DNA of 64,000 nt from Arthrobacter sp. Hiyo8 (GCA_001549895.1 AP014719.1:806001-870000); one strand, 5' to 3'; positions 20,820 through 31,330 are shown, counted from the first letter of the stretch. Translations and numbers: made by a program. The notes: generated by a model from the sequence alone, not told the origin.

Positions 20820-21353
20820 GCCAGGGCCCGATTCCCCGACCAGAGTGCCAACAAGGACGACGACGCCGTCTGGCTCGATTTGGTAGCCAGGCTTGAGTCG
20901 ATGCCTTCCTCCGCCCTGGACGAGGCGCCCACCGCCGAGGAGACTGGCAGCGATTCCGGAACGGATCCGGGTCCAGGTCCGGAGGAGGTTCCGGGCCGCT
21001 CCTCGTCCCGTTCCTTCCAAGACTTCGACCCGCTTGGATTGTCCAAAAGGGGCGCTGCGGAAGAACCCGCGGGCAGCGGGGAGCCCGGTCCGCGCGACTA
21101 CGAGGTCGAGGACGGGAACGGCTTCGTCCCGGAGGACCCGCCGAGCCTCGCCGGTACCGAACCGCTGACCATGCTCGCGTGGATCGGAGCCGTGGGCGGC
21201 CCGCTTGCCCTGCTGTTCACCGCGATGTTCTGGCGCTCGGCGCCGCTCCTTGCCGTGATGGGCATCCTGGCGATCTTCCTGGCCTCCGTGGTGTACCTCA
21301 TCATGAAGCTGCCGCAGGAAAAAGACGAGAACGACGACGGCGCCCGCGTCTAA
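20812..21353 (+). CDS. membrane protein with acidic N-terminal domain (one frameshift)
   Basis: Unrecognised protein of about 180 aa. The first 120 residues are strongly acidic and low in complexity (WLDLVARLESMPSSALDEAP, then Asp/Glu/Pro/Gly-rich). They are followed by two adjacent membrane helices (TMLAWIGAVGGPLALLFTA and LAVMGILAIFLASVVYLIM) and a short charged tail. The ATG at 20812 overlaps the esterase stop; a lost C near 20836 reconnects the N-terminus. Tight coupling to the esterase suggests they act together, but no function can be assigned. Confidence 0.7.
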
Positions 21354-21395
21354 GGGGACTGCCGCACCGCGCATCCCCTCGCGGCTGATCCCGTA

Positions 21396-22509
21396 CTAGC
21401 CGTGTGCCCTGCCGCTGACCCGGGACAGGTCGGCAGCGCCGATCATCCCGGCCCGCGGTCCCAATGCGGCAAGCTTGATCGCAGCCGCGGGACGGAAACC
21501 GCGGCCGGTGAGGTTCCGGGCGAATGCTGTCCGTGCAGGGCCCACAAGAAGCTCCCGGCATCGCACAGCCCACCGCCAATGACGAACGTCCCTGGGTCGA
21601 GCGCAGCCGCCAGGTTCGCCAGGCCGAGCCCCAGCCAATGCCCCACTTCTTCCAGGAGCTCCCTCGAAGCGGAGTCTCCGGCTTTTGCCCGCTCCGTCAC
21701 GGTAACCCCGTGATGTTCTCGGCGGAGCCTCCGGCAGCCTTGAGCAATTCGTAGGCGACCGGTGAATTCCGGAGGGCAAGCTCCCGGGCTTCCCTGCCGA
21801 GCGCGTTACCGGAGGCATATTGCTCCCAGCATCCGCGGTTGCCGCACTCGCAGCGATGCCCGCCGGGAACCACGATCTGGTGGCCGAACTCCCCCGCCAC
21901 ACCGAATCGCCCACGTTCCACTCGTCCGTCCATGACCATGGCGCCACCGATGCCGGTGCCGAGCGTGATGCAGACGAGGCGGCTCTCCCCAAGACCGGCC
22001 CCAAAGCGCCATTCAGCCCAGGCGGCAGCATCGGCGTCGTTGGTGACAAGTACCGGGCGCCTCAGCAGGCTCTGAAGGTTCTCGCGCAGCGGCTCGTTAC
22101 GCCAGGCGAGATGCGGGCTGAACAGCACCGTGCCGCCGTCGAGATCCATCCAACCGGCGGCGCCGATCCCCACGGAGGCAATCCGGTGGCTTCTCCCCAA
22201 TTCCTGGACAAGCTCGACGATCACCTGCTCTACTGCCCGGGCGTCATTGCCGGGCGTGGAGCGCCGCGCTTCCTCGATCACCCGGCCCGAAGGATCCACG
22301 ACTCCCGCTGCCACCTTTGTGCCGCCGATGTCGATCCCGATCGCCAGTCCCCTCCGGCCGAGATGGGAACGGCGCGCGGCCCACGGCACGGACTCCCAGC
22401 GCAGGCCGCCGTGCGTGGAGCCGGGGCGCCGGCCGGTTGCGGCCGAACCGGACCAGGAAATCTTCCGAACTCTTGCCGGGACCTGTTCGTTGGATGAATT
22501 CAGTGGCAT
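21396..22509 (-). CDS. ROK-family sugar kinase (glucokinase-like, two frameshifts)
   Basis: ROK protein of about 371 aa, probably an ATP-dependent glucokinase. The phosphate-binding motif AIGIDIGGTKVAAGVV begins near residue 58. It is followed by VTNDADAAAWAEWRFGAG (catalytic Asp), TLGTGIGGAMV and the zinc-binding ROK signature HRCECGNRGCWEQYASG. No DNA-binding helix-turn-helix is seen before the kinase domain; the first 55 residues are Arg/Ser-rich and may be unstructured, or the true start may lie further in. Breaks near 21708 and 21556 are single lost bases. It is convergent with the membrane-protein gene and divergent from fadD. Confidence 0.88.
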
Positions 22510-22608
22510 GTCGCCATCCTATTCCGAGCGCCGCATATGTACTGACATGTCGGCGGTACGGACGGAACGCCCATACGCCTGCATTGGCGGAATCCCACGC
22601 TTCACGTA

Positions 22609-22628
22609 AAGTTACTCATCAGTAACTT
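22609..22628. promoter_or_regulatory. palindromic operator upstream of the acyl-CoA synthetase gene
   Basis: AAGTTACT and AGTAACTT form perfect 8-bp arms around CATC, about 90 bases before the start of the long-chain acyl-CoA synthetase gene and in the divergent region with the ROK kinase. The symmetry suits a dimeric TetR-type fatty-acid regulator. No regulator gene is adjacent, so the identity is inferred only. Confidence 0.5.
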
Positions 22629-22715
22629 GAGTAAGGTGAATTGCGACACACCCATTACTTGGCCATATAGAGTTAGAGCAGCCCGTAATGGTCTGTTGAT
22701 ATCGAAGGAGCTATC

Positions 22716-24525
22716 GTGCGTGAATTCAGTGTTCCGCCCCTGGTGAATGTTGCCCCCGAAACCAACATCACGGACCTCGTGGTTCGTCAGGCCGCCGTAC
22801 CATCAAACCCGGCCTTGTTTGCCAAGCTCAACAGCGCCGGCCAATGGCAGGACATCCGGGCAACCGACTTCCTCAAGGATGTATCGGCCCTGGCCAAAGG
22901 CCTGATCGCCAAGGGCGTCGGTGTGGGCGACCGCGTGGGCATCATGTCCAGGACCCGTTATGAATGGTCCCTCGTGGACTTCGCCATCTGGTTTGCGGGC
23001 GGCATTTCCGTGCCGATCTATGAAACCTCGTCGCCGTCGCAAGTGGCCTGGAACCTCGGCGACTCCGGCGCCGTCGCCGCATTCGCCGAATCCGCGCACC
23101 ACGAGGACGTCATCCGCCAGGCCGTCACGGCCGAAGGCCTCGGCTCTGTCGCCCATGTCTGGCAGCTCGAAGGCGGAGGACTTGACGCGCTCCGCAGTGC
23201 CGGCAGCGGCGTCAGCGACGAGGAACTCGAGGCGCGCCGCAGCAGCGCCGTGCTGGCCGATGTCGCCACGATCATCTACACCTCCGGCACCACGGGCCGC
23301 CCCAAGGGTTGCGAACTCACGCACGGCAACTTCGTGGAACTCTCGGAGAACGCCTTGGCCTCCCTCGGCGACGTCGTCAACGAGAACGCCAAGACCATCA
23401 TGTTCCTCCCGCTCGCCCACGTCTTTGCCCGCTTCATCTCGGTCCTTGCCGTCGCCGCCGGTGCCCAGGTGGCGCACACGCCGGATATCAAGAACCTGCT
23501 GGCTGACCTGCAGAGCTTCCAGCCGTCCTTCATCCTGGCAGTTCCCCGCGTGTTCGAGAAGGTCTTCAACTCTGCCCTCACCAAGGCAGAGGACGGCGGC
23601 AAGGGCGCCATCTTCCACAAGGCAGTGGACACGGCGATCGCCTACTCCAAGGCGCAGCAGGAGGGATCCCTTGGCTTGGTGCTGAGGCTCAAGCACGCCG
23701 TCTTCGACCGTTTGGTGTACGGGAAGCTTCGCGCCGCAATGGGCGGCCACGTCAGCCATGCCGTCTCCGGTGGCGGCCCGCTCGGCGAACGGTTGGGCCA
23801 TTTCTTCCACGGTATCGGCCTGCAGATCCTCGAGGGTTACGGCCTGACAGAGACCACTGCACCCATTTCAGTCAACACGCCGTCCTTGATCAAGATCGGC
23901 ACCGTGGGGCCCCGCTCCCCGGCAACGCGGTCAGGATTGCCGACGACGGCGAAATCCTCGCCAAGGGCGTCTGCGTCATGAAGGGCTACTTCAAGCGGGA
24001 TGACCTCGCCGCGGAAACCTTCGTGGACGGGTGGTTCCGCACGGGTGACATCGGCGAACTGGACGAACAGGGTTTCCTGAAGATCACAGGCCGCAAGAAG
24101 GAAATCATCGTCACAGCGAGCGGCAAGAACGTCGTACCGGCCCTGCTGGAGGACCAGATCCGTGCTGACGCGCTGGTGTCCCAAGTCCTTGTCATCGGCG
24201 ACAACCGGCCCTTTATCGGCGCGCTGGTCACCCTCGACGAGGAAGCGCTGCCGGGCTGGCTGGAGCGCCACGGCCTTCCCGCGTCAACTACGACGACGGC
24301 TGCCGCGGACAACGCCCTCGTCCGGGCAGCGGTCCAGGAACTGATCAGCCACGCGAACCAGTCCGTCTCGCATGCGGAAGCGATCAAGTCGTTCCGGATC
24401 GTTCCGTCCGACTTCACCGAGGCCTCAGGCCACCTCACGCCGTCGTTGAAGGTCAAGCGCGCCCAGGTCATGAAAGACTTCGACGCCGTGATCGAGGAAA
24501 TGTACTCGGCCCCAAGGCGTCCTGA
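22716..24525 (+). CDS. long-chain-fatty-acid-CoA ligase, FadD15-like (two frameshifts)
   Basis: Activates fatty acids to acyl-CoA via acyl-AMP; about 603 aa corrected. The AMP-binding loop YTSGTTGRPKGCELTHGN, the motif GYGLTETTAPISVN and the C-terminal hinge WFRTGDIGELDEQGFLKITG with GRKKEIIVTASGKNV are all present. Breaks near 23912 (GGGGCCCCGC) and 24512 are single lost Cs; the second restores the end SAPKAS. GTG 22716 follows GAAGGAG at good spacing. A palindromic site lies upstream and a perfect terminator downstream. Confidence 0.94.
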
Positions 24526-24552
24526 CGGGCCGCACCCGACGCATCGGTCAAA

Positions 24553-24602
24553 GCAACAAAGGAAGGTCCCGGGCTTGACAGCCCGGGACCTTCCTTTGTT
24601 GC
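24553..24602. terminator. bidirectional terminator between the fadD-like and pyc genes
   Basis: A perfect 23-bp inverted repeat (24553-24575 and 24580-24602) around TGAC, with A-rich and T-rich outer ends, between two convergent genes. Confidence 0.88.
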
Positions 24603-24625
24603 GTGCTCCGCGGAGGAGCGGGCTG

Positions 24626-27600
24626 CTACTCGACCACGATCAGCAGATCGCCGCCCTGGACCTGCTCGACGTTGTTGATGGCGAGGCGCGAGACCGTGCC
24701 GGCTACCGGCGTCGTGATGGATGCCTCCATCTTCATCGCCTCAATGGTGGCGACCGTGTCGCCGGCCTTGACGGCGTCGCCTGCTTTGACGGTCAGGGTC
24801 ACGGCACCGGCGAACGGCGCTGCTACCTGGCCGGGCTGGGACGCATCCGCTTTCTCCGCGGCCTTCACGTTGCTGACAACGGACTTGTCGCGAACCACCA
24901 CCGGGCGTGACTGGCCGTTGAGCTTGCACATGACGGTGCGCATGCCCTTTTCGTCGGGCTCCGAGACCGCTTCCAAGGAGGCGATCAGGCGCACGCCCTT
25001 TTCGAGCTCCATGACGTGTTCGGCACCGAGCTGGAGACCGTAAAGGTAGTCGCGGGTATCAAGTACCGACAAATTGCCGTAGGTGTCCACGCTCTTGAGG
25101 TAGTCCTTGGTGGGCCCCTCGAACAGCAGCCGGTTCAAGGTCCGCTGGCGGGACTTGGAATCGCCCTTGAGCGCAGCACTGTCTTCGGCGCTCAGTTCGA
25201 CGTCGCGGACCTTGATGCTGCGGCCCTGGAGCGCCTTGGTGCGGAACGGCTCCGGCCATCCTCCGGGAGGATCTCCCAATTCGCCCGACAGGAAGCCGAT
25301 GACGGAGTCCGGGATGTCGTAGTTCTGTGGGTTTTCGTTGAAGTCCGCAGGATCGGCGTGGATTCCCACGAGGTGCAGCGCGAGATCGCCGACGACCTTG
25401 GACGACGGCGTCACCTTGACCAAGCGGCCCAAAATGCGGTCCGCGGCGGTGTACATGTCCTCAATGGCCTCGAAACGCTCGCCAAGGCCCAGCGCGATGG
25501 CCTGCTGGCGCAGGTTGGACAGCTGGCCGCCCGGGATTTCGTGCTGGTACACCCGGCCGGTGGGACCGGGAAGCCCGGACTCGAACGGCGCGTAGACCCT
25601 GCGGACCGCTTCCCAGTAGGGCTCCAGGGAGCTGACACTGGCCAGGCTGAGCCCGGTGTCGCGCGGGGTATGTGCCAGGGCAGCCACAAGCGCCGACGCC
25701 GACGGCTGGCTCGTCGTACCGGCCAGGGAGGCTGATGCGACATCGACGGCGTCCACGCCGGCTTCCACGGCAGCCAACAAGGTGGCCAGTTGGCCGCCTG
25801 CGGTGTCGTGCGTGTGCAGGTGGACCGGAAGATCGAAGCGTTCACGCAAGGCGCTGACAAGCTTGGCTGCGGCCGCCGGGCGGAGCAGTCCGGCCATGTC
25901 CTTGATGGCGAGGATGTGCGCACCGGCGTCGACGATCTTCTGGGCGAGGTCCAGGTAGTAGTCGAGGGTGTACAGGTTCTCGTTCGGGTCGAGGAGATCG
26001 CCGGTGTAGCAGAGTGCAACCTCCGCTACTGCTGTGCCGGTGGCCGCACCGCGCGGATGGCCGGAGCCATCTGGTTGACGTCGTTGAGGCGTCGAAGATG
26101 CGGAAGATGTCGATGCCCGTTGCCGCGGCCTCGTTGACGAACGCCTCGGTGACTTCCTCGGGGTAGGGCGTGTACCCGACCGTGTTGCGGCCACGGAGCA
26201 GCATCTGAAGGCAGACATTCGGGAGGGCCTTGCGCAGGGCGGCCAACCGGTCCCAAGGATCCTCGCCGAGGAAGCGCAGGGCGACGTCGTAGGTGGCACC
26301 ACCCCAGGCTTCGACCGAGAGCAGTTCGGGCAGAAGGGCGGAGACCGCGGGACCGGCCGCGACCAGGTCGCGGGTCCGGACACGGGTTGCGAGGAGCGAC
26401 TGGTGGGCATCGCGGAAGGTGGTGTCCGTGACGGCCACGGCCTGCTGCTCGCGCAGCGCCTTCGCAAAGCCTTCCGGGCCCAACTCCTGCAGCCTCTGGC
26501 GCGAGCCGGCCGGTGCAACGGTCCCGGCAATCGACGGGAGCTTGGCTGCGGGGTCCGAGTGGACCTTGAGTTCGCCGTTGGGCTTGTTGACCGTCACATC
26601 GGCCAGCCAGGTCAGGAGCTTGGTTCCGCGGTCAGCGGAGACGTGGGACTTCAGCAGTTCGGGGCGCTTGTCGATGAAGTCGGTCGCCACGTTGCCGGCA
26701 ATGAAGTCCGGATCGGCCAGGACGGCCTGGAGGAAGGGGATGTTGGTGGACACGCCACGGATCCGGAACTCGGCCAGGCCGCGCCGGGCGCGGGCCACTG
26801 CGGCCGGGTAGTCGCGTCCGCGGCAGGTCAGCTTGACCAGCATGGAGTCGAAGTGGGGGCTGATTTCGGCACCCGAGTAGACCGTGCCGCCGTCGAGACG
26901 GACGCCGGCGCCGCCCGCGGAACGGTACCCGGTGATCCTTCCGACGTCGGGCCGGAATCCGTTGGCGGGATCTTCCGTGGTGATGCGGCACTGCAGGGCT
27001 GCACCCTTGATGAATACCGTCTCCTGGCTCAAGCCGAGGTCTGCGAGGGTCTCCCCCGAGGCGATGCGCATCTGCGCCTGGACGAGGTCCACGTCAGTGA
27101 TTTCCTCGGTGACCGTGTGCTCAACCTGGATGCGCGGGTTCATCTCGATGAAGACGTGCTGGCCGGCGCGTTCGCCCTCGGTGTCCACCAGGAACTCGAC
27201 TGTTCCGGCGTTGACGTAGTTCAGGGCCTTCGCGAAAGCCACGGCATCCCGGTACAGGGCCTGGCGGATGGACTCGTCCAGGTTCGGGGCCGGAGCGATT
27301 TCCACGACTTTCTGGTGGCGGCGCTGCAGGGAGCAGTCGCGCTCGAAGAGGTGCATGACATTGCCCTCGGCATCGGCCAGGATCTGGACCTCGATGTGAC
27401 GGGGACGCAGCACTGCCTGCTCGAGGAACATCGTGGGATCGCCGAACGCAGCGTCCGCCTCGCGCATGGCCGACTGGAGTGCCTCCGGGAGATCCTCGCG
27501 GGTCTCCACCCGGCGCATGCCGCGGCCACCGCCACCGGCGACGGCCTTGGCAAAGATCGGGAATCCGATCTGGTCCGCCGCGGCGATGAGTTCGTCGACG

Positions 27601-28019
27601 TCGCGGGACGGTGCGCTGGACTTCAGGACCGGCACACCGGCTTTGCGGGCGGCCTCGAGTGCGGCTACCTTGTTGCCGGCAAGCTCAAGCACCTCCGCGG
27701 GCGGGCCCACAAACGTGATGCCGGCGTCTTGCGCCGCCCGGGCGAGGTCCGGGTTTTCGGACAGGAACCCGTAGCCCGGGTAGATTGCGTCTGCACCCGC
27801 TTCCTTGGCGACACGGACAATCTCGTCCACGTCAAGGTACGCGCGGACCGGATGACCTTCCTGGCCGATCAGATAAGCCTCGTCAGCCTTCTGCCGGTGG
27901 ATCGAATTGCGATCCTCATACGGGAAGACCGCTACGGTCTTGGCGCCGAGTTCGTAGCCAGCGCGGAAGGCCCTGATCGCGATTTCGCCGCGATTAGCCA
28001 CCAGAATCTTGGAAAACAT
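24626..28019 (-). CDS. pyc: pyruvate carboxylase (two frameshifts)
   Basis: Biotin enzyme that carboxylates pyruvate to oxaloacetate, the main anaplerotic step; about 1131 aa corrected, the full single-chain form. The biotin carboxylase domain (about 1-450) has KAVAGGGGRGMRRV and EMNPRIQVEHTVTEE. The carboxyltransferase domain begins TDTTFRDAHQSLLATRVR and contains MLLRGRNTVGYTPYP and AIKDMAGLL. The C-terminal carrier domain has the biotinyl lysine in IEAMKMEASI. Breaks near 26090 and 26040 interrupt the carboxyltransferase domain by single lost bases. ATG 28019 opens into a 313-base divergent promoter region. Confidence 0.97.
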
Positions 28020-28332
28020 GCTTCTCCTGCATCATTGCGGGTGTAACGGTCGGTGGTCACAGTGTGTAAGACCTCCATACCCAAACACAAATCTTTGTGG
28101 TGACAGTCACACAGGAATTCGTCACGAGCAGTGTACCTTCGCGCACGATGCAGTTTCACGTGCTAATAAGCCAGCGAAGTAATAGTCCGTCAAAGCCGCT
28201 CCGGGCCGATAAGGCAGGAATCTGTTGCCACTCAACATATGATGTTGAAGGGCAGCGGCAGGGCCCGGTTCCGGCAAGGCCGGAACACAAGCACCGCGAC
28301 ACGGCAACCGGCGTTAGGTTTTGGGTTTTCAA
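28020..28332. promoter_or_regulatory. divergent promoter region of pyc and the ParA-like gene
   Basis: This 313-base gap has no gene that I can support. Near pyc it holds the palindrome CACAAATCTTTGTG (28086-28099), followed at once by GTGACAGTCACACA. Near the ParA-like gene it holds GTTCCGGC AAG GCCGGAAC (28268-28286). These are candidate operators; neither can be matched with confidence to a known regulator. Confidence 0.45.
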
Positions 28333-29148
28333 GTGCAAGTAGTCAGCATCAGCAGCCTCAAAGGCGGCGTGGGCAAGACATCCGTAACCACTGGGTTGGC
28401 CTCGGCCGCACTGGCCGCAGGGATCCCCACCCTTGTCGTGGACCTGGATCCCCACGCCGACGCCACTACGGCCCTCGGCGTCCAGGCCGGCGACCAGCTC
28501 GACATTGGCCGCATGCTGAAGAACCCCCGCAAGGCGAGACTCTTGGACAACGTGGTCAGCAGCGGCTGGGTTGACCACCCCGCGGCGACGGCGGCGGGAC
28601 GGCCCTCGACGTCGCCGTCGGATCCGCCTACACCGGAATCTACGACCGGCCAGATCTTGGGCGCCGCGATCTCCGCCGCCTGACTGCTGTCCTTGCCCGG
28701 CCGAAAAGTACGAGCTGGTACTCGTCGACTGCCCGCCGTCCCTCAACGGCCTCACCCGCATGGCCTGGAGCGCGAGTGACCGCGTGGTCCTTGTTGCCGA
28801 ACCAGGGCTCTTCTCGGTAGCCGGCACGGAACGCACCATGCGCGCCATCCAATTGTTCCGCCAGGAGTTCGCTCCCCAGCTGGCTCCTGCAGGGATCGTT
28901 GCCAACAGGGTCCGTCCCGCCTCGTCCGAGCACACGTTCCGGCTCGCCGAGATGGAATCGATGTTCGGCGAGCTGTTGCTGGCACCGCATATTCCGGAGC
29001 AGGCGAATTGGCAGCAAATCCAGGGGCCGCCCACGCCGTGCACCACTGGCCTGGCGACTCGGCGAAGAACACCGCCAAGCTGTTCGACTCGCTCCTGGAG
29101 AACATGTTGTCCTCGAACAACGGCACGCGGGAACGCCGTAAGCGCTGA
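28333..29148 (+). CDS. orphan ParA/MinD-type ATPase (about three frameshifts)
   Basis: A deviant-Walker ATPase of about 272 aa (corrected). SSLKGGVGKTSVTTGLASAA is the deviant Walker A motif, VVDLDPHADATTALG follows, and LVLVDCPPSLNGL is the Walker B region. The C-terminal half (EFAPQLAPAGIVANRVRP) is typical of ParA-like proteins. Frames shift between 28580 and 28700 and again near 29035. There is no ParB gene beside it. It starts at GTG 28333, with no clear Shine-Dalgarno site, and is convergent with the MerR gene. A role in positioning or in the neighbouring division-linked genes is conjecture. Confidence 0.82.
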
Positions 29149-29187
29149 GCGGCTCTGCGAGCCAGAAGCCACCCCCTTCAAAAAAAG

Positions 29188-29221
29188 ATGAAGCCACCTT
29201 CCTGTCGGAAGGCGGCTTCAT
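29188..29221. terminator. bidirectional terminator between the ParA-like and MerR genes
   Basis: Arms ATGAAGCCACCTTCC and GGAAGGCGGCTTCAT pair over 15 bp with one mismatch around TGTC. An A-run on the left gives a T-tract for the minus-strand MerR transcript. Confidence 0.78.
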
Positions 29222-29260
29222 TGGTCTTCAGTGGCCGCTGGCGGCAATCCCGACGGCGGT

Positions 29261-29854
29261 TCAGCCGGTGCGGCGGGCGGAACGGCGCTTGCTGAGTTCG
29301 TCGTCCGGAAAGGGCTGTTCTACCGCGTGTTCGCTCGGGAGCGCAGCTAGGCTGCCTTCGACTTCGCGCCAGACGCGGCCCACTGCGATGCCGAATACGC
29401 CTTGGCCGCCCTGCACCAGGTCAATGACCTCGTCCGCTGAAGTGCATTCATAGACACTCGCGCCATCGCTCATGAGCGTGATTTGCGCCAGGTCTTCCAC
29501 TCCGCGTTCGCGCAAGTGTTCGACGGCCGTGCGGATCTGTTGGAGGGACACGCCTGTGTCCAGGAGCCGCTTGACGACTTTGAGAACCAGGATGTCCCGG
29601 AAGCCATAGAGCCGCTGCGATCCGGAACCGGCGGCTCCCCGCACGGCGGGTTCAACAAGGCCTGTGCGTGCCCAGTAGTCCAGCTGGCGGTAGGTAATCC
29701 CCGCCGCCTTGCACGCGGTGGGGCCACGGTAGCCGGCATCTTCATCCAGGACCGGAAGGTCCTCGGTGAAAAGCAGACCCTGGGCACCGCTTGCGGGTAC
29801 AGCAACGCCTGTCGAGGCCTGCTTTAGCTCGCCTGCTTCGCCTTTGGGACTCAC
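29261..29854 (-). CDS. MerR-family regulator (Rv1830-like)
   Basis: A 197-aa MerR-type DNA-binding protein, homologous by sequence type and position to M. tuberculosis Rv1830. The N-terminal winged helix includes the recognition segment AAGITYRQLDYWARTGLVEP, followed by LYGFRDILVLKVVKRLLDTG and a helical C-terminal domain. I use GTG 29854, which has AAGGAGG six bases upstream; an open frame extends 126 bases further but lacks family sequence. The gene is intact and is preceded by a 238-base gap with its own likely promoter. Confidence 0.87.
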   Translation of the reverse strand: MSPKGEAGELKQASTGVAVPASGAQGLLFTEDLPVLDEDAGYRGPTACKAAGITYRQLDYWARTGLVEPAVRGAAGSGSQRLYGFRDILVLKVVKRLLDTGVSLQQIRTAVEHLRERGVEDLAQITLMSDGASVYECTSADEVIDLVQGGQGVFGIAVGRVWREVEGSLAALPSEHAVEQPFPDDELSKRRSARRTG

Positions 29855-30065
29855 GTGACCCTCCTTGTCAGAAGTTCCCTTGGGGATGGTGCATACGGGG
29901 CAACACGAAAGGGAAATGCACTCGTGTAATTTCAACGCGTCCGCACCTTTCAGTGTGACTTGCGCGCGACCTGCATGCAACGGGAACTTGATATCTTCGA
30001 CGTTAGGCGTGCGGGAGCCTTAGGTCAAAGACGTCCGGGCATTTTCAGATCGTGTCGAAACTTTC

Positions 30066-30090
30066 ACCCTCAACTTTAACCTTAGGCTAC
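30066..30090 (-). promoter_or_regulatory. AT-rich near-palindrome upstream of the MerR gene
   Basis: On the minus strand the sequence CCTAAGGTTAAAGTTGAGGG directly follows the DUF151 stop and stands about 210 bases before the MerR start. It is imperfectly symmetric (CTAAG...TTGAG), as in MerR-type spacer operators. It could be a site for this regulator or for FtsR; the evidence is weak. Confidence 0.3.
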
Positions 30091-30092
30091 CT

Positions 30093-30597
30093 TCAGCCTT
30101 CGAAATCCTCGGGCTCTACGTCGTCCAGGAACTCCCGGAAGCGGCGCAATTCCCGTTCCTCGTCAACTTCGGGGCCGGCTCGGTGTCTTCGCCTTCGTCG
30201 TGTTCGGTGATCCGGACGCCGGCTTCTTCCATGACGGCGTCGGCACACCAGATGCGGCATTTCGCCCGCAAGGCAAGCGCCAGCGCATCGGAAGCGCGGG
30301 AACTCACTACGGTGCCGTCGTCGAACTGGAGTTGGCCGTAGAAGATGTTGTCCTCGACCGCGACGATGTTCACGCTGATGATCGTGTGGCCGAGTGCTTC
30401 AACGACGTCGATCATCAGATCGTGGGTCATCGGCCGGGGCGGCACCACGCCTTGCTGGGCCAGGGCGATAGCGCTTGCTTCGGGCGTGCCGATCCAAATA
30501 GGGACATGGCGTTCCCGTGCATCTCACGGAGGAGGACCAGAGGCTGGTTTGAAGGCAGTTCAATCCGCACTCCAACGATCTCGACCTCAATCATCAT
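30093..30597 (-). CDS. bifunctional nuclease-family protein, DUF151 (Rv1829-like; two frameshifts)
   Basis: A protein of about 168 aa (corrected) of the DUF151/bifunctional nuclease family, named after plant members with DNase/RNase activity; the bacterial role is not established. It starts EVEIVGVRIELPSNQP. The family core follows: IWIGTPEASAIALAQQGV, RPMTHDLMIDVVEALG, and VSSRASDALALALRAKCRIW. The end is acidic (LDDVEPEDFEG). Breaks near 30512 and 30172 are single lost Gs. The start overlaps the ftsR stop (ATGATGA), so it is co-transcribed with it. Confidence 0.88.
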
Positions 30598-31316
30598 GCG
30601 TCCATACGGGAGATACGGTCCTGCACCAAGGCTCGATGCAGGCTGAGGCAGAGTTCGCTGATTTCCCGGGCGGCTTCGGCAGCCCTGGATTGCGATGCCG
30701 CGTCCTTGCGGGACGTCAGAGGAGCGACGACGCGCTCCACCAAGCCGAATTCGCGCTCGGCCGCGGCCTGGAACGGACGGAGGTGCCGCGGCTCAAGTCC
30801 GTGGCTTTCAAGTTGGACGCAGGCACGCGCCACTTGAAGGGCGTGTTCGTCGAATTTGCCGTTGACGTGGCTGATGAGCCCGTAACTGAGGAGGGACTGC
30901 AAGAGCGGGACGCTGGCCCCGGATTCCGTCCGCAACTGTTCCTCGCTCAGGGCGCGTGCGCGGCCCTGCAGCTCGGCCGCAAGTTCGTCCGAGACAATCC
31001 GTGGGGACACCGACACGCCCGGCGGGAGGTTTTCGGGACGCTCGCCACGGTCGATCGCGTCAAGGTAATCCTTGATGACCTTCAGGGGCAGGTACTGGTC
31101 ACGCTGGAGGGCCAGCACGAAGCGGAGGCGCTCGACGTCGCTTTCGGCGTATTGCCGGTACCCGGCAGGAGTGCGCTTCGGATTGATCAGTCCCTTTTCC
31201 TCAAGAAAACGGATCTTGGACGCCGTCATGGTGGGAAAATCGTCGCTGAGTTGGGCGAGGACCTCCCCGATGTTGAGGACCTGCGGTCCTCGCCGTTCCG
31301 GCTGGGGCAGTGCCAC
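30594..31316 (-). CDS. ftsR: MerR-family regulator FtsR (Rv1828-like)
   Basis: A 240-aa MerR-type regulator. Its orthologue in Corynebacterium glutamicum, FtsR, activates ftsZ; the M. tuberculosis counterpart is Rv1828. The winged-helix part is LNIGEVLAQLSDDFPTMTAS, KIRFLEEKGLINPKRTPAGY and RQYAESDVERLRFVLALQRD, followed by a long helical effector domain. The frame is intact from GTG 31316. It lies between garA and the DUF151 gene in the conserved gcvH-garA-ftsR-Rv1829-Rv1830 order. Confidence 0.9.
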   Translation of the reverse strand: MALPQPERRGPQVLNIGEVLAQLSDDFPTMTASKIRFLEEKGLINPKRTPAGYRQYAESDVERLRFVLALQRDQYLPLKVIKDYLDAIDRGERPENLPPGVSVSPRIVSDELAAELQGRARALSEEQLRTESGASVPLLQSLLSYGLISHVNGKFDEHALQVARACVQLESHGLEPRHLRPFQAAAEREFGLVERVVAPLTSRKDAASQSRAAEAAREISELCLSLHRALVQDRISRMDA

Positions 31317-31330
31317 AGGCGTACCCGGAA

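Noticed and set aside
26403..28046. A 547-codon open frame on the plus strand opposite pyruvate carboxylase
   Set aside because: It is the complement of a clear high-GC coding frame, where antisense stops are rare. Its product is low-complexity Asp/Val/Leu/Gly sequence with no domain.
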